Shown here: positions 1-10,571 of the stretch, piece by piece | How the letters are laid out: each line of letters starts with the position of its first letter | Position numbering within the stretch: position 1 is the first letter of the stretch | Origin: Rhodococcus sp. PAMC28707 | GTDB lineage: Bacteria > Actinomycetota > Actinomycetes > Mycobacteriales > Mycobacteriaceae | Reading direction: 5' to 3' | DNA: 64,000 nt | NCBI RefSeq assembly: GCF_004795915.1 | Contig: NZ_CP039253.1 | Span: 372,001-436,000 of the forward strand | The notes under the pieces: model-generated | What the model was told of the DNA's origin: nothing | What the model saw: the letters and a program-made list of their open reading frames with translations, nothing else | Databases searched by the model: none | Translations under genes and position numbers: made by a program

Positions 1-351
1 GACGTCCTCGCCGTGGTTGCCTTCACCGTTGGTAAGACCGAAGAGTCGTTCCTTGAGGACGGGGTCCTTGCGATTCCACAGCGCGAAAGCGAAGTTGAGA
101 AACCCGAAACGATCGCAGATCCCGCCTAACCCGTCTTCTCCCCACCTGTAGGCCCGCGCATGCGCCTGATCGAAGGGAAAGGACTGCCAGGCGTCCCCAT
201 CGGACGAGTAGTCCTCACGGACTGTGCCCCACTGACGGCCGGCAAGATAGGGACCCCACTGACGCCATGGTCCGGACACACCGGGCGACTCGGCGAGCCG
301 CGAATGCTCTGCGGTCCTCGGATTGGGCAGTGGTTCGGTGGCATCGGTCAC
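1..351 (-). CDS. Glucosidase, GH63/MGH1-like (5' part only, runs off the window)
   Basis: Reading the minus strand from a GTG at 351 gives 117 codons open to the window edge. The translation carries [18 protein letters not shown], then [36 protein letters not shown] and EGNHGEDV. I recognise this as the N-terminus of large (about 850-900 residue) actinobacterial and proteobacterial glucosidases of the GH63/mannosylglycerate-hydrolase-like group, which cleave alpha-glucosides in the cytoplasm. The catalytic acids lie further downstream, outside the window. The GTG start fits the family N-terminus ([14 protein letters not shown]). It is divergent from the reductase gene at 456, leaving about 100 bases for both promoters. 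The true substrate is unknown. Confidence 0.8.
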   Translation of the reverse strand, partial: MTDATEPLPNPRTAEHSRLAESPGVSGPWRQWGPYLAGRQWGTVREDYSSDGDAWQSFPFDQAHARAYRWGEDGLGGICDRFGFLNFAFALWNRKDPVLKERLFGLTNGEGNHGEDV

Positions 352-455
352 GGCACCAGTCTGCTACCTCGATGGCAGGCTCGCGTACCGATGAGTTTCA
401 CCGAGCCCTCAGGTCGAACGAGAAGAGCCCTTACAACCACGAAAAGAGAAGATCG

Positions 456-1001
456 ATGCGCACACTGACAGCAGGTCTGTTTCACTCCGTCGACGGCGTG
501 GTCGAGTCCCCCGATCAATGGCAGTTCGATAGTTTCGACGAAGAAATGGGGGGTCTGCTGGGGGCGATGATCGAGCGAGTGGACACGGTGATTCTCGGAC
601 GAGTCGGATACGAGCAGTGGTCGGACTATTGGACGACTGCAGGGGACGAGGACGGCTTCGGGGGCTTCATCAACTCGGTTCCCAAACACGTCGCTTCCAG
701 GACGCTTGCCGGTCCACTCGCCTGGGCGAATGCCTCACTCATCGACGGGGATCTCGATGACTTCGTTCACGATCTGAAGGCATCGGAAGGAGGAGAGATC
801 GCCGTGGTCGGCGGCATTTCCATCGTTCGCCACCTGTTCTTCGCCGGACTCCTCGACTCACTGACGCTGATGACGCACCCGGTGATTGCCGGTTCGGGTC
901 GAAAGATGTTCGAACCAGGTGACCCGCTCACCAAGCTCGTGTTGCGCAGCGTGCGCACGACCTCCAAGGGCAACGCGATTCTGGAGTACGCGAGAACCTG
1001 A
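456..1001 (+). CDS. Dihydrofolate reductase family protein (RibD C-terminal domain)
   Basis: This 181-residue protein has the layout of the RibD_C/DHFR-like family: an N-terminal strand with GLFHSVDGVVESPDQW, a middle VDTVILGRVGYEQWSDYW segment and the late nucleotide-binding GGEIAVVGGISIVRHLF. Family members are NADPH-dependent reductases. Stand-alone copies such as this one are common in Actinobacteria and usually have no assigned substrate, so true folate reduction should not be assumed. The ATG at 456 is preceded by an AAAGAGAAG ribosome site and gives the usual family length. Upstream in-frame starts would add a low-complexity leader overlapping the divergent gene's promoter. Its end abuts the convergent small gene at 1002. 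Confidence 0.85.
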   Translation: MRTLTAGLFHSVDGVVESPDQWQFDSFDEEMGGLLGAMIERVDTVILGRVGYEQWSDYWTTAGDEDGFGGFINSVPKHVASRTLAGPLAWANASLIDGDLDDFVHDLKASEGGEIAVVGGISIVRHLFFAGLLDSLTLMTHPVIAGSGRKMFEPGDPLTKLVLRSVRTTSKGNAILEYART

Positions 1002-1184
1002 TCAGACGCGACAGACTCGCAGCAGTGCAGCGACATCCGTGCGATCGAGGCCCTTGGGGGGTGGATCTTGCAGGAGAATCTCTCGCAATCGGGCCATGAA
1101 ACTCTGCCGACTCACACCGAACTCGGTCAGCACGTCCTCGGTCGGACCGAAGACGTGGGGAATCGGAGTGTGCTGACCCTGCAT
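1002..1184 (-). CDS. Small hypothetical protein, 60 aa
   Basis: I do not recognise this gene. The ATG at 1184 is preceded on the minus strand by GAAAGGAACTT, a good ribosome binding site. The product is compact and non-repetitive, with a likely helix over FGPTEDVLTEFGVSRQSF followed by MARLREIL, then QDPPPKGLDRTDVAALLRV. The helical pattern resembles a small helix-turn-helix or protein-binding module but no family can be named. It converges tail to tail with the reductase gene without a gap and is divergent from the receiver gene at 1276. Strong ribosome site and sensible composition argue that it is real. Confidence 0.5.
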   Translation of the reverse strand: MQGQHTPIPHVFGPTEDVLTEFGVSRQSFMARLREILLQDPPPKGLDRTDVAALLRVCRV

Positions 1185-1275
1185 CGAAGTTCCTTTCGGT
1201 CACCTGCCGCTCGGTAGCGACTCTGTTCAACGGTCTATCCCCCGACAAGCAACGAACGTTACACATTCGCCCCAA

Positions 1276-1761
1276 GTGGAACGCTCTTGGAAACATGAAA
1301 CGCCCACGTCTCCTGCGTCCCCGGTCGTAGCATCAGATCCCGTGACCCCTGCTCTCCGCATCCTCGTGTACAGCAGCAACTCCGACACGCGCGCGTATGT
1401 GACGACGGCTATCGGCACACGCCCTGAAGCGACACTCGGCGCGTTCGACTATCTCGAAGTCGCATCGGCCCCGATGGTGATTCACTATCTGGACGCCGGG
1501 GGCATCGACCTCGCGATCCTCGACGGGGAGTCGGCTCCTGCCGGGGGAATGGGCGTGGCGAAGCAACTGCGGGACGAGCTCGCGCACTGTCCTCCGCTGG
1601 TGGTTCTGACCGGCCGACCGGACGACAGATGGTTGGCAGATTGGTCCGGTGCCGACGCGGCAGTGTCACATCCGCTGGACCCGTTCGTGTTGACGGAAAC
1701 AGTCGTGAAACTACTCGAAAACCTGCCGAAAGCGCCACCGTCCCAAACTTTTCCCGCGTAG
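1276..1761 (+). CDS. Rv3143-like single-domain response regulator, degenerate receiver
   Basis: The protein is up to 161 residues and consists of one receiver (CheY-like) domain with no output domain. The phosphoacceptor Asp sits in LAILDGES and the switch Thr in VVLTGRPDD, but the usual acidic pair after beta-1 is replaced by YSSNSDTR and the conserved Lys of the KP motif is replaced by a His in SHPLDP. An orthologue, Rv3143, also lies just upstream of nuo in M. tuberculosis, so the position is conserved. A role linked to NDH-1 expression or respiration is inferred only from context. The start is uncertain: ATG 1276 or GTG 1342 (139 residues), the latter starting right before the domain. Confidence 0.75.
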   Translation: MERSWKHETPTSPASPVVASDPVTPALRILVYSSNSDTRAYVTTAIGTRPEATLGAFDYLEVASAPMVIHYLDAGGIDLAILDGESAPAGGMGVAKQLRDELAHCPPLVVLTGRPDDRWLADWSGADAAVSHPLDPFVLTETVVKLLENLPKAPPSQTFPA

Positions 1762-1885
1762 TGGACCCGACACCCTTTCCGCACAGTCCGAAACAGAGAC
1801 ACGTCGGGGCATCACACCGGTAGGCTGTGTTTCAGCTCACATTCCTACAGGCTGCTCACAAGGCATGCACGGAGGCGCGAACAGC

Positions 1886-2245
1886 ATGAACGAGTACATT
1901 CCCATCCTTGTCCTCGGTGCTGTCGCCGTCGCCTTCGCTCTCGTCTCCGTCGTCATCGCCTCGGTAGTCGGCCCGAAGCGGTACAACAGGGCGAAGATGG
2001 ATGCCTACGAATGCGGTATCGAGCCGACAGCTCAACCGATGGGTGCAGGTCGCTACCCCGTGAAGTTCTATCTGACGGCGATGCTGTTCATCATTTTCGA
2101 CATCGAAATCGTTTTTCTTTATCCCTGGGCCGTGCATTTCGACGCGCTCGGCGTATTCGGGCTTCTCGCGATGGGGCTGTTCGTCGTCAGCGCTGCCGTC
2201 GCCTACGCCTACGAATGGCGTCGCGGCGGGCTCAGCTGGGATTAG
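1886..2245 (+). CDS. nuoA: NADH-quinone oxidoreductase subunit A
   Basis: NuoA is a small membrane subunit of the proton-pumping arm of respiratory complex I. The 119-residue product has three hydrophobic segments (about residues 5-27, 60-80 and 85-108) and the conserved loop [15 protein letters not shown], which carries the Cys that becomes exposed in the deactive state in other species. The ATG at 1886 has a GGAGGCG ribosome site at 1871-1877; the earlier ATG at 1865 lacks one and would add residues before the first membrane helix. First gene of the 14-gene operon; the roughly 120 bases upstream must hold its promoter. Confidence 0.95.
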   Translation: MNEYIPILVLGAVAVAFALVSVVIASVVGPKRYNRAKMDAYECGIEPTAQPMGAGRYPVKFYLTAMLFIIFDIEIVFLYPWAVHFDALGVFGLLAMGLFVVSAAVAYAYEWRRGGLSWD

Positions 2246-2246
2246 G

Positions 2247-2284
2247 TTCGCCACTTTCAGAAACGTTTCGCCACTTTCAGAAAC
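2247..2284 (+). repeat. Tandem 20-base duplication between nuoA and nuoB
   Basis: The 18-mer ttcgccactttcagaaac occurs exactly twice, at 2247-2264 and 2267-2284, with a 20-base period. The second unit is bounded by gtttc and gaaac, which can pair across a 10-base loop. It fills most of the 61-base nuoA-nuoB spacer, the largest gap in the operon. Role unknown: an RNA processing or stability element, or a simple slippage duplication. Confidence 0.85.
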
Positions 2285-2306
2285 TTTTGGATCGGAAGGG
2301 TCAGAT

Positions 2307-2861
2307 ATGGGTCTCGAAGAGAAGCTACCGAGTGGCTTCCTGCTCAGTACGGTCGAAGGCCTCGCCGGATACGTCAGGAAAGGCTCACTCTGGCCCGCCA
2401 CATTCGGTCTCGCCTGCTGCGCAATCGAAATGATGGCCACCAGTTCCGGCCGATTCGATATCGCCCGATTCGGTATGGAGGCATTTCGTGCCTCCCCGCG
2501 GCAGGCAGACCTGATGATCGTCGCCGGCCGCGTCAGCCAGAAAATGGCGCCCGTGCTGCGTCAAATCTACGATCAGATGGCTGAGCCGAAATGGGTTCTG
2601 GCCATGGGGGTATGCGCGTCCTCGGGTGGCATGTTCAACAACTACGCGATCGTCCAAGGGGTCGACCATGTGGTTCCGGTGGACATCTACTTGCCCGGGT
2701 GCCCGCCCAGACCGGAAATGCTGCTCGATGCAATCCTCGAGCTGCACAAGAAAATACAGGAGATGCCGCTCGGCGTGAACCGCGAAACGGTCGCCCGCGC
2801 AGCGGAAGCCGCCGCATTGGCGTCGACACCCACTTTCGAGCTCAAGGGGTTGCTGCGGTGA
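2307..2861 (+). CDS. nuoB: NADH-quinone oxidoreductase subunit B (cluster N2)
   Basis: NuoB holds iron-sulfur cluster N2, the last electron carrier before quinone, at the junction of the peripheral and membrane arms. The 184-residue protein shows the tandem cysteines C37-C38 in [11 protein letters not shown], a further Cys in [13 protein letters not shown] and the last in [10 protein letters not shown], so all four ligands are present. The length is normal for the family. A GATCGGAAGGGTC stretch serves as ribosome site before ATG 2307. Its stop overlaps the GTG start of nuoC by four bases, suggesting coupled translation. Confidence 0.97.
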   Translation: MGLEEKLPSGFLLSTVEGLAGYVRKGSLWPATFGLACCAIEMMATSSGRFDIARFGMEAFRASPRQADLMIVAGRVSQKMAPVLRQIYDQMAEPKWVLAMGVCASSGGMFNNYAIVQGVDHVVPVDIYLPGCPPRPEMLLDAILELHKKIQEMPLGVNRETVARAAEAAALASTPTFELKGLLR

Positions 2862-3511
2862 CGTCCGATCGACGTGGAATGTTCGGTGTGAAGGGTACCG
2901 GTGACACATCCGGGTATGGGAGGTTGGTGCCACCTACGCTGCTGCGTGAGAGTGCATCCCGTCCCTACGGCGGATATTTCGATGTGATTGTCGATGAGTT
3001 GGAGCGCACACTCCCCCGGCTCGACACGACGTTCGACGAAGCAATTGAAGCCGTCGTGGTCTTCCGCGGCCAACTCACCCTGCATGTTCGACGCGAACAC
3101 CTTCTCGCGGTTGCGACGACCCTCCGGAACGAACCGGAACTTCGATTCGAACTGTGTCTGGGCGTCAGTGGCGTCCACTATCCCCAGCAGGTCGACCGAG
3201 AATTGCACGCGGTATTTCCGCTGATGTCGATAACCCACAATCGTCGAATTCGTCTCGAAGTATCGGTTTCGGATGCCGATCCGCACCTGCCGTCGCTGGT
3301 CGAGGTCTATCCGACCGACGACTGGCACGAGCGTGAAACATACGACTTCTTCGGAATCCAGTTCGACGGTCACCCTTCGTTGACTCGAATTCAGATGCCC
3401 GACGACTGGGAGGGCCATCCACAACGCAAGGACTATCCACTCGGAGGAATCCCGGTCGAGTACAAGGGTGCGAGTATTCCTCCGCCGGACCAACGACGGG
3501 GGTACAAGTGA
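2858..3511 (+). CDS. nuoC: NADH-quinone oxidoreductase subunit C (30 kDa)
   Basis: NuoC is a peripheral-arm scaffold subunit without cofactors that sits next to NuoD. The 217-residue product contains the family signature near the C-terminus: [20 protein letters not shown] followed by [16 protein letters not shown]. The N-terminus (about 40 residues) is poorly conserved. Start chosen at GTG 2858 because it overlaps the nuoB stop (GTGA) and matches the operon style; the open frame extends further upstream only inside nuoB. It is not fused to NuoD, unlike in enterobacteria. Confidence 0.95.
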   Translation: MTSDRRGMFGVKGTGDTSGYGRLVPPTLLRESASRPYGGYFDVIVDELERTLPRLDTTFDEAIEAVVVFRGQLTLHVRREHLLAVATTLRNEPELRFELCLGVSGVHYPQQVDRELHAVFPLMSITHNRRIRLEVSVSDADPHLPSLVEVYPTDDWHERETYDFFGIQFDGHPSLTRIQMPDDWEGHPQRKDYPLGGIPVEYKGASIPPPDQRRGYK

Positions 3512-4812
3512 TGAGCGAACGATCGTTGACCGTCTCTGGGCAGGACTGGGACGACATAATTGCTGCTGCAGCAGAATCGGCCGCGGGCTCCTCCGAAGAG
3601 CGCATCGTCGTCAACATGGGGCCGCAACACCCGTCGACGCACGGGGTGCTTCGACTGATTCTCGAGATCGAGGCCGAAACCGTGACCGAAGCTCGGTGCG
3701 GAATCGGCTACCTGCACACTGGAATCGAAAAGAATCTAGAGTTTCGAAATTGGACGCAGGGCGTCACCTTCGTGACCAGGATGGACTACTTGTCCCCCTT
3801 CTTCAACGAAACTGCGTACTGTCTCGGTGTCGAAAAGCTTCTCGATATCACCGAAGAAGTACCCGAACGTGCGACCGTCGTCAGGGTTCTGTTGATGGAA
3901 CTCAATCGCATTTCTTCGCACCTCGTCGCTCTGGCCACCGGGGGAATGGAATTGGGTGCAGTTACGGCGATGCTGTTCGGGTTTCGTGAGCGTGAGTTGA
4001 TTCTCGACGTATTCGAGATGATCACCGGATTGCGGATGAACCACGCGTTCATTCGACCCGGCGGACTCGCCCAGGATCTACCCGAAGACGCCGTGGCGAA
4101 AGTACGGGAGTTGCTGAAAACTCTGCCTGTTCGTCTCCGCGACATGTCGAACTTGCTGAACGAGAATTCGATCTGGAAGGCCAGGACCAAAGGGATCGGT
4201 TATCTCGACCTGACTGGCTGTATGGCTCTTGGAATTACCGGCCCGATGCTTCGATCCACCGGTCTACCTCATGACCTCCGCGTCTCCGAACCCTATTGCG
4301 GCTACGAAAACTACGAATTCGAGGTATGCACGGACACCGGTTGCGACGCCTACGGTCGATACCTCGTGCGGATCGACGAGATGAAGGAATCGCTCAAGAT
4401 TGCCGAACAGTGCCTCGACCGGCTTCGACCAGGACCGATCATGGTGGACGACAAGAAGATAGCGTGGCCTGCCGATCTTTCCGTCGGACCGGACGGTATG
4501 GGTAATTCTGCCGAACACGTCCGCGAGATCATGGACACCTCGATGGAATCGTTGATCCACCATTTCAAACTCGTCACCGAGGGCTTTCGGGTCCCACCGG
4601 GTCAGGTGTATGTCGCAGTCGAATCGCCGCGCGGTGAGCTCGGCGTCCACATGGTCAGCGACGGCGGCACCAGACCGTTTCGGGTGCACTACCGAGATCC
4701 GTCGTTCACCAACCTGCAAGCGGTTGCAGCCACCTGCGAGGGCGGCATGGTCGCTGATGTCATCGCTGCTGTGGCAAGTATCGATCCGGTGATGGGAGGT
4801 GTGGACAGATGA
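3511..4812 (+). CDS. nuoD: NADH-quinone oxidoreductase subunit D (49 kDa)
   Basis: NuoD forms the quinone-binding pocket with NuoB. The 433-residue protein has the conserved [14 protein letters not shown] (the His here lines the quinone site), [24 protein letters not shown] and the C-terminal region [21 protein letters not shown]. Length is typical of stand-alone bacterial NuoD. Two adjacent starts are possible, GTG 3508 and ATG 3511; both overlap the nuoC stop and both follow a GACGGGGG ribosome site. I chose the ATG. Its end overlaps nuoE by four bases. Confidence 0.97.
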   Translation: MSERSLTVSGQDWDDIIAAAAESAAGSSEERIVVNMGPQHPSTHGVLRLILEIEAETVTEARCGIGYLHTGIEKNLEFRNWTQGVTFVTRMDYLSPFFNETAYCLGVEKLLDITEEVPERATVVRVLLMELNRISSHLVALATGGMELGAVTAMLFGFRERELILDVFEMITGLRMNHAFIRPGGLAQDLPEDAVAKVRELLKTLPVRLRDMSNLLNENSIWKARTKGIGYLDLTGCMALGITGPMLRSTGLPHDLRVSEPYCGYENYEFEVCTDTGCDAYGRYLVRIDEMKESLKIAEQCLDRLRPGPIMVDDKKIAWPADLSVGPDGMGNSAEHVREIMDTSMESLIHHFKLVTEGFRVPPGQVYVAVESPRGELGVHMVSDGGTRPFRVHYRDPSFTNLQAVAATCEGGMVADVIAAVASIDPVMGGVDR

Positions 4813-5636
4813 GCGAACCCGTTTACGTGCAACTGACCACCCGCGCGGCCCCGTACCCACCGGACACGGCGACTCGATTGTCGCTGGATGCGGACAGGAT
4901 CGTCGCCAGGTACACCCCGCCCGGGGACGTCGACCCGGAGATGGCTCGGTCGGCACTCCTTCCGCTCCTGCATCTGGTCCAGGCCGAGGACGGGTACATC
5001 ACTGCGACAGGTATCGAGTTCTGCGCAGATCGGCTTGGACTGACCGGCGCCGAAGTCACCGCAGTAGCAACTTTCTACTCGATGTATCGGCGCGAACCAA
5101 CAGGTGACTATCTGGTGGGAGTGTGCACCAACACGTTGTGCGCGGTGATGGGCGGCGATGCCATCCTCGAAGCTCTCGAGGACCACCCCGGAAGCGTCGA
5201 CGACCCCATCACGTTGACTCACATCGAATGCAACGCTGCCTGCGATTACGCACCGGTAGTGATGGTCAACTGGGAGTTCTTCGACAATCAGACTCCCGAA
5301 TCTGCGCGCACTCTCCTCGACGACTTACGTTCGGGACGCGAGGTCGTTCCGAGCAGAGGTGCATCGCTCTGTACGTTCCGCGAGACCGAGCGAATCCTTG
5401 CGGGTTTCCCCGACGAACGCCCCGGCGCAGTAGAAGCCGGTGGTACTGCGGGCGGCCCGACCCTCGCCGGCCTGCGCGTCGCACGCGCACTCTCGATGAC
5501 CGCCCCGACGGCGCACGAGCCCTCGGACGCGGGCCCCGCGCCCCTCGGGTCGGCGGATTCCGCCGCAGCGGAAACGGCCAAGGACAAGCCCGCGCCTGCA
5601 CCTGGCGAATCGGTACCTCCCGAGAAGGGAAATTGA
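4809..5636 (+). CDS. nuoE: NADH-quinone oxidoreductase subunit E (24 kDa)
   Basis: NuoE carries the [2Fe-2S] cluster N1a next to FMN. The thioredoxin-like ferredoxin domain spans about residues 30-190, with ligands in [13 protein letters not shown] and [18 protein letters not shown]. After it comes an Ala/Pro/Glu-rich tail of some 85 residues, ending [15 protein letters not shown]. This makes the protein 275 residues instead of the usual 160-180; such tails are known in actinobacterial NuoE, and the segment is likely disordered. ATG 4809 overlaps the nuoD stop. Confidence 0.95.
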   Translation: MSEPVYVQLTTRAAPYPPDTATRLSLDADRIVARYTPPGDVDPEMARSALLPLLHLVQAEDGYITATGIEFCADRLGLTGAEVTAVATFYSMYRREPTGDYLVGVCTNTLCAVMGGDAILEALEDHPGSVDDPITLTHIECNAACDYAPVVMVNWEFFDNQTPESARTLLDDLRSGREVVPSRGASLCTFRETERILAGFPDERPGAVEAGGTAGGPTLAGLRVARALSMTAPTAHEPSDAGPAPLGSADSAAAETAKDKPAPAPGESVPPEKGN

Positions 5637-5637
5637 C

Positions 5638-6936
5638 GTGCCCCTGACTCCGGTTCTGAGCAACTACTGGGACGACCCGCAATCGTGGACCCTGGAAACC
5701 TATCTGCGCCACGGCGGCTACGAGGGCCTGCGTAAAGCGCTGTCGATGCCCGAGGACGACGTCATCGCCACTGTCAAGGATTCCGGTCTTCGCGGTCGTG
5801 GCGGGGCAGGCTTCCCGACGGGAATGAAGTGGAGTTTCATTCCGCAGGAGGACGGTAAGGCGCACTACCTGGTGGTCAACGCGGACGAGTCGGAGCCCGG
5901 CACTTGTAAGGACATGCCGCTGCTCCTGGCGACACCGCAGGTGTTGCTCGAGGGAATCGTCATCGCTTGCTATGCAATTCGGGCGCATCGCGCGTACATC
6001 TACCTTCGAGGCGAGGTGGTTCCGGTGCTGCGCAGACTTCATGCCGCGGTTGCCGAGGCCTACGCGTCGGGATATCTAGGACGCGACATCCTGGGCAGCG
6101 GTTTCGATCTCGAGGTGATCGTGCATGCCGGCGCCGGCGCCTATATCTGCGGCGAGGAGACCGCTCAATTGGACTCGCTCGAAGGCAAACGCGGGCAACC
6201 TCGCCTCCGACCCCCGTTTCCTGCCGTCGCCGGTCTCTACGCGCGCCCAACTGTGGTGAACAACGTCGAGTCGATCGCGAGTGTCCCCGCTGTCCTACGC
6301 AACGGCGTCGACTGGTTTCGGTCGATGGGGACCGAAAAGTCGCCGGGCTTCACCCTCTACTCGTTGTCGGGCCACGTCACCCAACCCGGCCAGTACGAGG
6401 CTCCACTCGGAATCACGTTGCGCGAGTTGCTCGATTACGCAGGCGGAGTCCGCGCGGGTCACACCCTGAAGTTCTGGACGCCGGGCGGATCCTCGACACC
6501 GATATTCACCGACGCACACCTCGACGTCGCCTTGGACTACGAAGGTGTCGCCGCCGCCGGTTCTATGCTCGGCACCAAAGCACTGCAGATCTTCGACGAA
6601 ACCACCTGCGTGGTCCGCGCGGTGAGACGGTGGACCGAGTTCTATGCGCACGAGTCCTGCGGCAAATGCACGCCATGCCGGGAGGGCACCTACTGGCTGG
6701 CCGGGATCTACGCGCGGCTCGAGACCGGGCAGGGCACACTCGTCGACCTCGACACCCTGCTCGACGTTTCCGACAGCATCCTCGGCAAGGCATTCTGCGC
6801 GCTCGGCGACGGCGCTGTCAGTCCGATCACGTCCTCGCTGACGTACTTTCGCGACGAATACCTCGAACACCTGGGTAAGCCGTGCCCGTTCGACCCACAT
6901 CGTTCGACCCTGATGGCGGGAGCACTCACCTCATGA
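5638..6936 (+). CDS. nuoF: NADH-quinone oxidoreductase subunit F (NADH/FMN-binding)
   Basis: NuoF oxidises NADH: it binds NADH, FMN and [4Fe-4S] cluster N3. In the 432-residue product the glycine-rich [16 protein letters not shown] is the nucleotide-binding site, [12 protein letters not shown] and [12 protein letters not shown] belong to the FMN/NADH pocket, and [14 protein letters not shown] supplies three cluster cysteines with the fourth in [10 protein letters not shown]. The GTG start at 5638 follows GAGAAGGGA and lies one base after the nuoE stop. The C-terminus overlaps nuoG by four bases. Confidence 0.97.
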   Translation: MPLTPVLSNYWDDPQSWTLETYLRHGGYEGLRKALSMPEDDVIATVKDSGLRGRGGAGFPTGMKWSFIPQEDGKAHYLVVNADESEPGTCKDMPLLLATPQVLLEGIVIACYAIRAHRAYIYLRGEVVPVLRRLHAAVAEAYASGYLGRDILGSGFDLEVIVHAGAGAYICGEETAQLDSLEGKRGQPRLRPPFPAVAGLYARPTVVNNVESIASVPAVLRNGVDWFRSMGTEKSPGFTLYSLSGHVTQPGQYEAPLGITLRELLDYAGGVRAGHTLKFWTPGGSSTPIFTDAHLDVALDYEGVAAAGSMLGTKALQIFDETTCVVRAVRRWTEFYAHESCGKCTPCREGTYWLAGIYARLETGQGTLVDLDTLLDVSDSILGKAFCALGDGAVSPITSSLTYFRDEYLEHLGKPCPFDPHRSTLMAGALTS

Positions 6937-9323
6937 CCACCACGACGGAGACTGTGACTGTCAGCATCGACGGTATGGAGGTCCGTGTGCCTGCCGGCAC
7001 ATTGGTCATTCGAGCAGCTGAACTGAGCGGAATCCAGATCCCCCGATTCTGCGATCACCCACTGCTCGAACCTGTTGGCGCGTGCCGTCAGTGTCTCGTC
7101 GAGGTGGAAGGTCAACGTAAGTTGCTCGCCTCGTGCACCACAACGGTGACCGAGGGCATGGTGATCCATACCCAGCAAAGCTCGCCAGTAGCCGCCAAGG
7201 CACAGCGAGGTGTGATGGAGCTACTACTCATCAATCATCCGCTCGATTGCCCGGTCTGCGACAAGGGCGGCGAGTGTCCGTTACAGAACCAAGCGATGTC
7301 CGCCGGTCGTTCCGAGTCCCGATTTATCGAGGTCAAACGCACTTTCCGGAAGCCGATTCCGCTGTCCTCGCAAGTGCTGCTCGATCGTGAACGGTGTGTG
7401 CTGTGCGCACGGTGTACTCGTTTCTCTCAGCAGATAGCCGGGGACCCGTTCATCGAGCTACTCGAGCGCGGCGCACTGGAACAGGTCGGAATCTACGAGA
7501 ACGAACCGTTCGAATCCTATTTCTCGGGAAACACCGTTCAGGTGTGTCCCGTCGGAGCGCTCACCGGCGCTGCATACCGCTTCCGTGCACGTCCCTACGA
7601 CCTGGTCTCCACGCCCAGCACTTGCGAGCATTGCGCGAGTGGGTGTGCCCAGCGCACCGACCATCGACGCGGAAAAGTACTGCGGCGATTGGCCGGTGAC
7701 GATCCCGCAGTCAACGAGGAATGGAACTGCGACAAGGGCCGCTGGGCGTTCGCGTACGCAACCGAACGCGACCGAATCACCACTCCCCTGGTTCGAAATG
7801 ACAACGGCGCGTTGGAACCGGCGTCGTGGTCCGAGGCATTGGCAGTGGCTGGCCGCGGGCTGACTGCTGCCGGCCGTGACGTCGGAGTTCTCGTCGGTGG
7901 GCGGGTGACCCACGAAGACGCGTACGCGTACTCGAAGTTCACTCGAATCGTGCTCGAAAGCAACAACATCGACTTCCGAGCGCGAGCCCATTCGGTGGAA
8001 GAAAGCGAATTCCTTGCAGCATGCGTCGCCGGGCGGTCGCTGGCGGTGACGTACGACGATCTCGAGCATGCGCCCGCAGTTCTCCTGCTCGCCTTCGAGC
8101 CGGAAGAGGAGTCGCCGATCGTATTCCTGCGTTTGCGTAAAGCCGTGCGAACCCGCGGCCAACTAGTAGTCACGATCGCGCCGTATGCGTCCGCGGGCGT
8201 GAAAAAGCTTGGTGCCCAGCTATTACAGTGCGTTCCGGCCGACGAGGTCGGAGTACTCAAGGCACTGTCGAACCGCAAAGAGAGCGACCTCTTCCGTCAG
8301 GCCGGCGCCGTCGTGATCGTCGGCGAACGACTCGCGAGTACACCCGGTGGACTGTCGGCAGCTCTCCGTTTCGCGGAGTCGACGGGCGCGAAACTAGCCT
8401 GGATTCCCCGTCGAGCGGGTGATCGCGGCGCTGTCGAGGCCGGCGCGCTGCCGAATCTGCTGCCGGGCGGGCGCCCGGTGATCGATCAGCGGGCTCGGGC
8501 AGAGATGGCCGACATGTGGGGCGTGAGCGGGCTACCCGATGCCGTCGGACTCGGCTCGAGCGAGCTACTCGACGCGGTATCCACTCGGTCCCTCAGTGCG
8601 CTCGTGATCGGGGGCGTCGAAATGTCAGATCTTCCCGACCCGGCCGCAGCTGTAGCGGCCGTCGACAATGCCTCGTTCGTCGTCAGTCTCGAAATTCGAA
8701 GCAGCGACGTCACCGAGCGTGCCGATGTCGTGTTTCCCGTTGCGACGGTGGCAGAGAAGGCAGGGACGTTCCTCGATTGGGAGGGACGCGCACGGCCCTT
8801 CGAGGCGGCACTGACCGACGTTCGGGCTCTGCCGGACAGTCGGGTTCTCCATGCTCTGGCCGCCGAAATGGGTGTCGACCTAGGCGCCCCCGATGTCGCG
8901 ACCATCAGAACCGAGATTGCAGCACTGCCGACGTGGAAGGGTGAGCCGGCCTCCCCGCCGGATCGTCACCCTGCACTCGATGCGCCCCGTACCGCGGGCA
9001 TCGGCGAAGCGGTCCTGACGACCTGGCGAATGCTCCTCGATTCGGGACGGATGCAAGATGGGGAACCGCACCTCGCGGGTACCGCACGACGACCCGTCGT
9101 ACGGCTCTCGGTCGGGACTGCGCGGGAGATTTCAGTCGGCGACGGTGATCTCGTCACTGTGCGATCGGAGAGGGGCACGATGACACTTCCGCTGACGATC
9201 ACCGATATGCCTGATCGAGTGGTGTGGGTCCCGATGCGTTCTACCGGATCCCATGTGTACACCCAGTTGGGATCCGGCACCGGAACCGTTGTGCGCATCG
9301 AAGCAGCGAACGAGGTGATGTAG
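6933..9323 (+). CDS. nuoG: NADH-quinone oxidoreductase subunit G
   Basis: NuoG is the largest peripheral subunit (796 residues) and carries several clusters. From the N-terminus: a [2Fe-2S] ferredoxin domain ([20 protein letters not shown]), the C-rich [18 protein letters not shown], a [4Fe-4S] pair site [11 protein letters not shown] with VCPVGALTG, then a molybdopterin-oxidoreductase fold starting [19 protein letters not shown] with NCDKGRW. The latter four-cysteine site corresponds to cluster N7. The molybdopterin fold is degenerate in complex I and binds no Mo cofactor. Start ATG 6933 overlaps the nuoF stop; nuoH follows immediately. Confidence 0.95.
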   Translation: MTTTTETVTVSIDGMEVRVPAGTLVIRAAELSGIQIPRFCDHPLLEPVGACRQCLVEVEGQRKLLASCTTTVTEGMVIHTQQSSPVAAKAQRGVMELLLINHPLDCPVCDKGGECPLQNQAMSAGRSESRFIEVKRTFRKPIPLSSQVLLDRERCVLCARCTRFSQQIAGDPFIELLERGALEQVGIYENEPFESYFSGNTVQVCPVGALTGAAYRFRARPYDLVSTPSTCEHCASGCAQRTDHRRGKVLRRLAGDDPAVNEEWNCDKGRWAFAYATERDRITTPLVRNDNGALEPASWSEALAVAGRGLTAAGRDVGVLVGGRVTHEDAYAYSKFTRIVLESNNIDFRARAHSVEESEFLAACVAGRSLAVTYDDLEHAPAVLLLAFEPEEESPIVFLRLRKAVRTRGQLVVTIAPYASAGVKKLGAQLLQCVPADEVGVLKALSNRKESDLFRQAGAVVIVGERLASTPGGLSAALRFAESTGAKLAWIPRRAGDRGAVEAGALPNLLPGGRPVIDQRARAEMADMWGVSGLPDAVGLGSSELLDAVSTRSLSALVIGGVEMSDLPDPAAAVAAVDNASFVVSLEIRSSDVTERADVVFPVATVAEKAGTFLDWEGRARPFEAALTDVRALPDSRVLHALAAEMGVDLGAPDVATIRTEIAALPTWKGEPASPPDRHPALDAPRTAGIGEAVLTTWRMLLDSGRMQDGEPHLAGTARRPVVRLSVGTAREISVGDGDLVTVRSERGTMTLPLTITDMPDRVVWVPMRSTGSHVYTQLGSGTGTVVRIEAANEVM

Positions 9324-10571
9324 GTGATTCCCGGAATCGGGCTCGACCCCTGGTGGCTCGTGATCGCCAAAGCGTTGGCCATCTTCGTCTTCCTCATCCT
9401 GACGCCGTTGATGGCAATTCTCATCGAGCGGAAGGTGATGGCGCGCATGCAGATGCGCGTCGGACCGAACAGGGTAGGACCAGGCGGCATACTGCAAAGC
9501 TTGGCCGACGGGGTGAAGTTGGCACTCAAGGAAGGGATCGTCCCCAAGGGCGTCGACAAACCGATCTACCTGCTGGCTCCGGTCATTGCCGCCGTCCCGG
9601 CATTCATGGCTTTCGCGGTCATTCCGTTCGGCCCCGAAGTCTCGATATTCGGCCGGCAAACGCCGCTTCAGCTAACCGACCTACCCGTCGGGGTGCTGTA
9701 CATCCTGGCCGTCACATCGGTGGGTGTGTACGGAATCGTGCTGGCCGGATGGTCATCCGGCTCCACATACCCTCTCCTCGGCGGAATCCGGTCCACCGCG
9801 CAGGTCATTTCGTACGAGATTGCGATGGGGTTGTCCTTTACCGCCGTATTCCTCCATGCGGGCACCATGTCGACGTCGGGAATCGTTGCAGCACAATCGA
9901 ATACGTGGTACATATTCCTACTGTTCCCATCGTTTCTCATCTATTTGACATCGATGGTCGGCGAAACCAACCGCGCCCCTTTCGACCTCCCCGAGGCCGA
10001 AGGTGAACTGGTGGGCGGCTTCCACACCGAATACTCCTCGCTCAACTTCGCGATGTTCATGCTCGCCGAATACGTCAACATGGTCACTGTGTCGGCTCTC
10101 GCAACGACCCTGTTCCTCGGCGGTTGGCATGCGCCCTTCCCCCTGAACCTGTGGGACGGCGCGAATTCCGGTTGGTGGCCCGTGCTGTGGTTCACCCTCA
10201 AAGTGTGGGGATTCCTGTTCCTCTTCATCTGGCTCCGCGCAACACTTCCGCGACTTCGATACGACCAATTCATGAATCTCGGCTGGAAGGTCCTGATTCC
10301 GGTGTCCTTGGTATGGATCATGCTCGTCGCGACGGTCCGAGCTCTGCGGATCGAAGGGTACGGAACGTGGACGGTCGCACTGTTCGTTGCAGGCGCAGTA
10401 GTTGCCGCTCTCGCCGTCGCCGGTCTGGTGCTCCGCCGCCGACGCAAGCCACCACCGTCGCCCGAGGCCACGGCTCCCTCACCGTTCGATCCGATGGCCG
10501 GCGGCTTCCCGGTACCACCGATGCCCGGACAGCATCTTCCGACCGATGAGAAGGAGCGAAGCGATGCCTGA
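9324..10571 (+). CDS. nuoH: NADH-quinone oxidoreductase subunit H
   Basis: NuoH joins the membrane arm to the peripheral arm and helps build the quinone channel. The 415-residue protein shows about eight membrane helices and the conserved loops [60 protein letters not shown] and [18 protein letters not shown]. The C-terminal 45 residues form a polar Pro-rich tail ([15 protein letters not shown]) that is extra compared with proteobacterial NuoH. GTG start directly after the nuoG stop; it overlaps nuoI by eight bases. Confidence 0.97.
   Translation: MIPGIGLDPWWLVIAKALAIFVFLILTPLMAILIERKVMARMQMRVGPNRVGPGGILQSLADGVKLALKEGIVPKGVDKPIYLLAPVIAAVPAFMAFAVIPFGPEVSIFGRQTPLQLTDLPVGVLYILAVTSVGVYGIVLAGWSSGSTYPLLGGIRSTAQVISYEIAMGLSFTAVFLHAGTMSTSGIVAAQSNTWYIFLLFPSFLIYLTSMVGETNRAPFDLPEAEGELVGGFHTEYSSLNFAMFMLAEYVNMVTVSALATTLFLGGWHAPFPLNLWDGANSGWWPVLWFTLKVWGFLFLFIWLRATLPRLRYDQFMNLGWKVLIPVSLVWIMLVATVRALRIEGYGTWTVALFVAGAVVAALAVAGLVLRRRRKPPPSPEATAPSPFDPMAGGFPVPPMPGQHLPTDEKERSDA

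Noticed and set aside
1-129. A plus-strand frame open from the window edge to a TAA at 127-129
   Set aside because: The minus strand of the same bases encodes a clearly recognisable glucosidase N-terminus, so the plus frame is a shadow.
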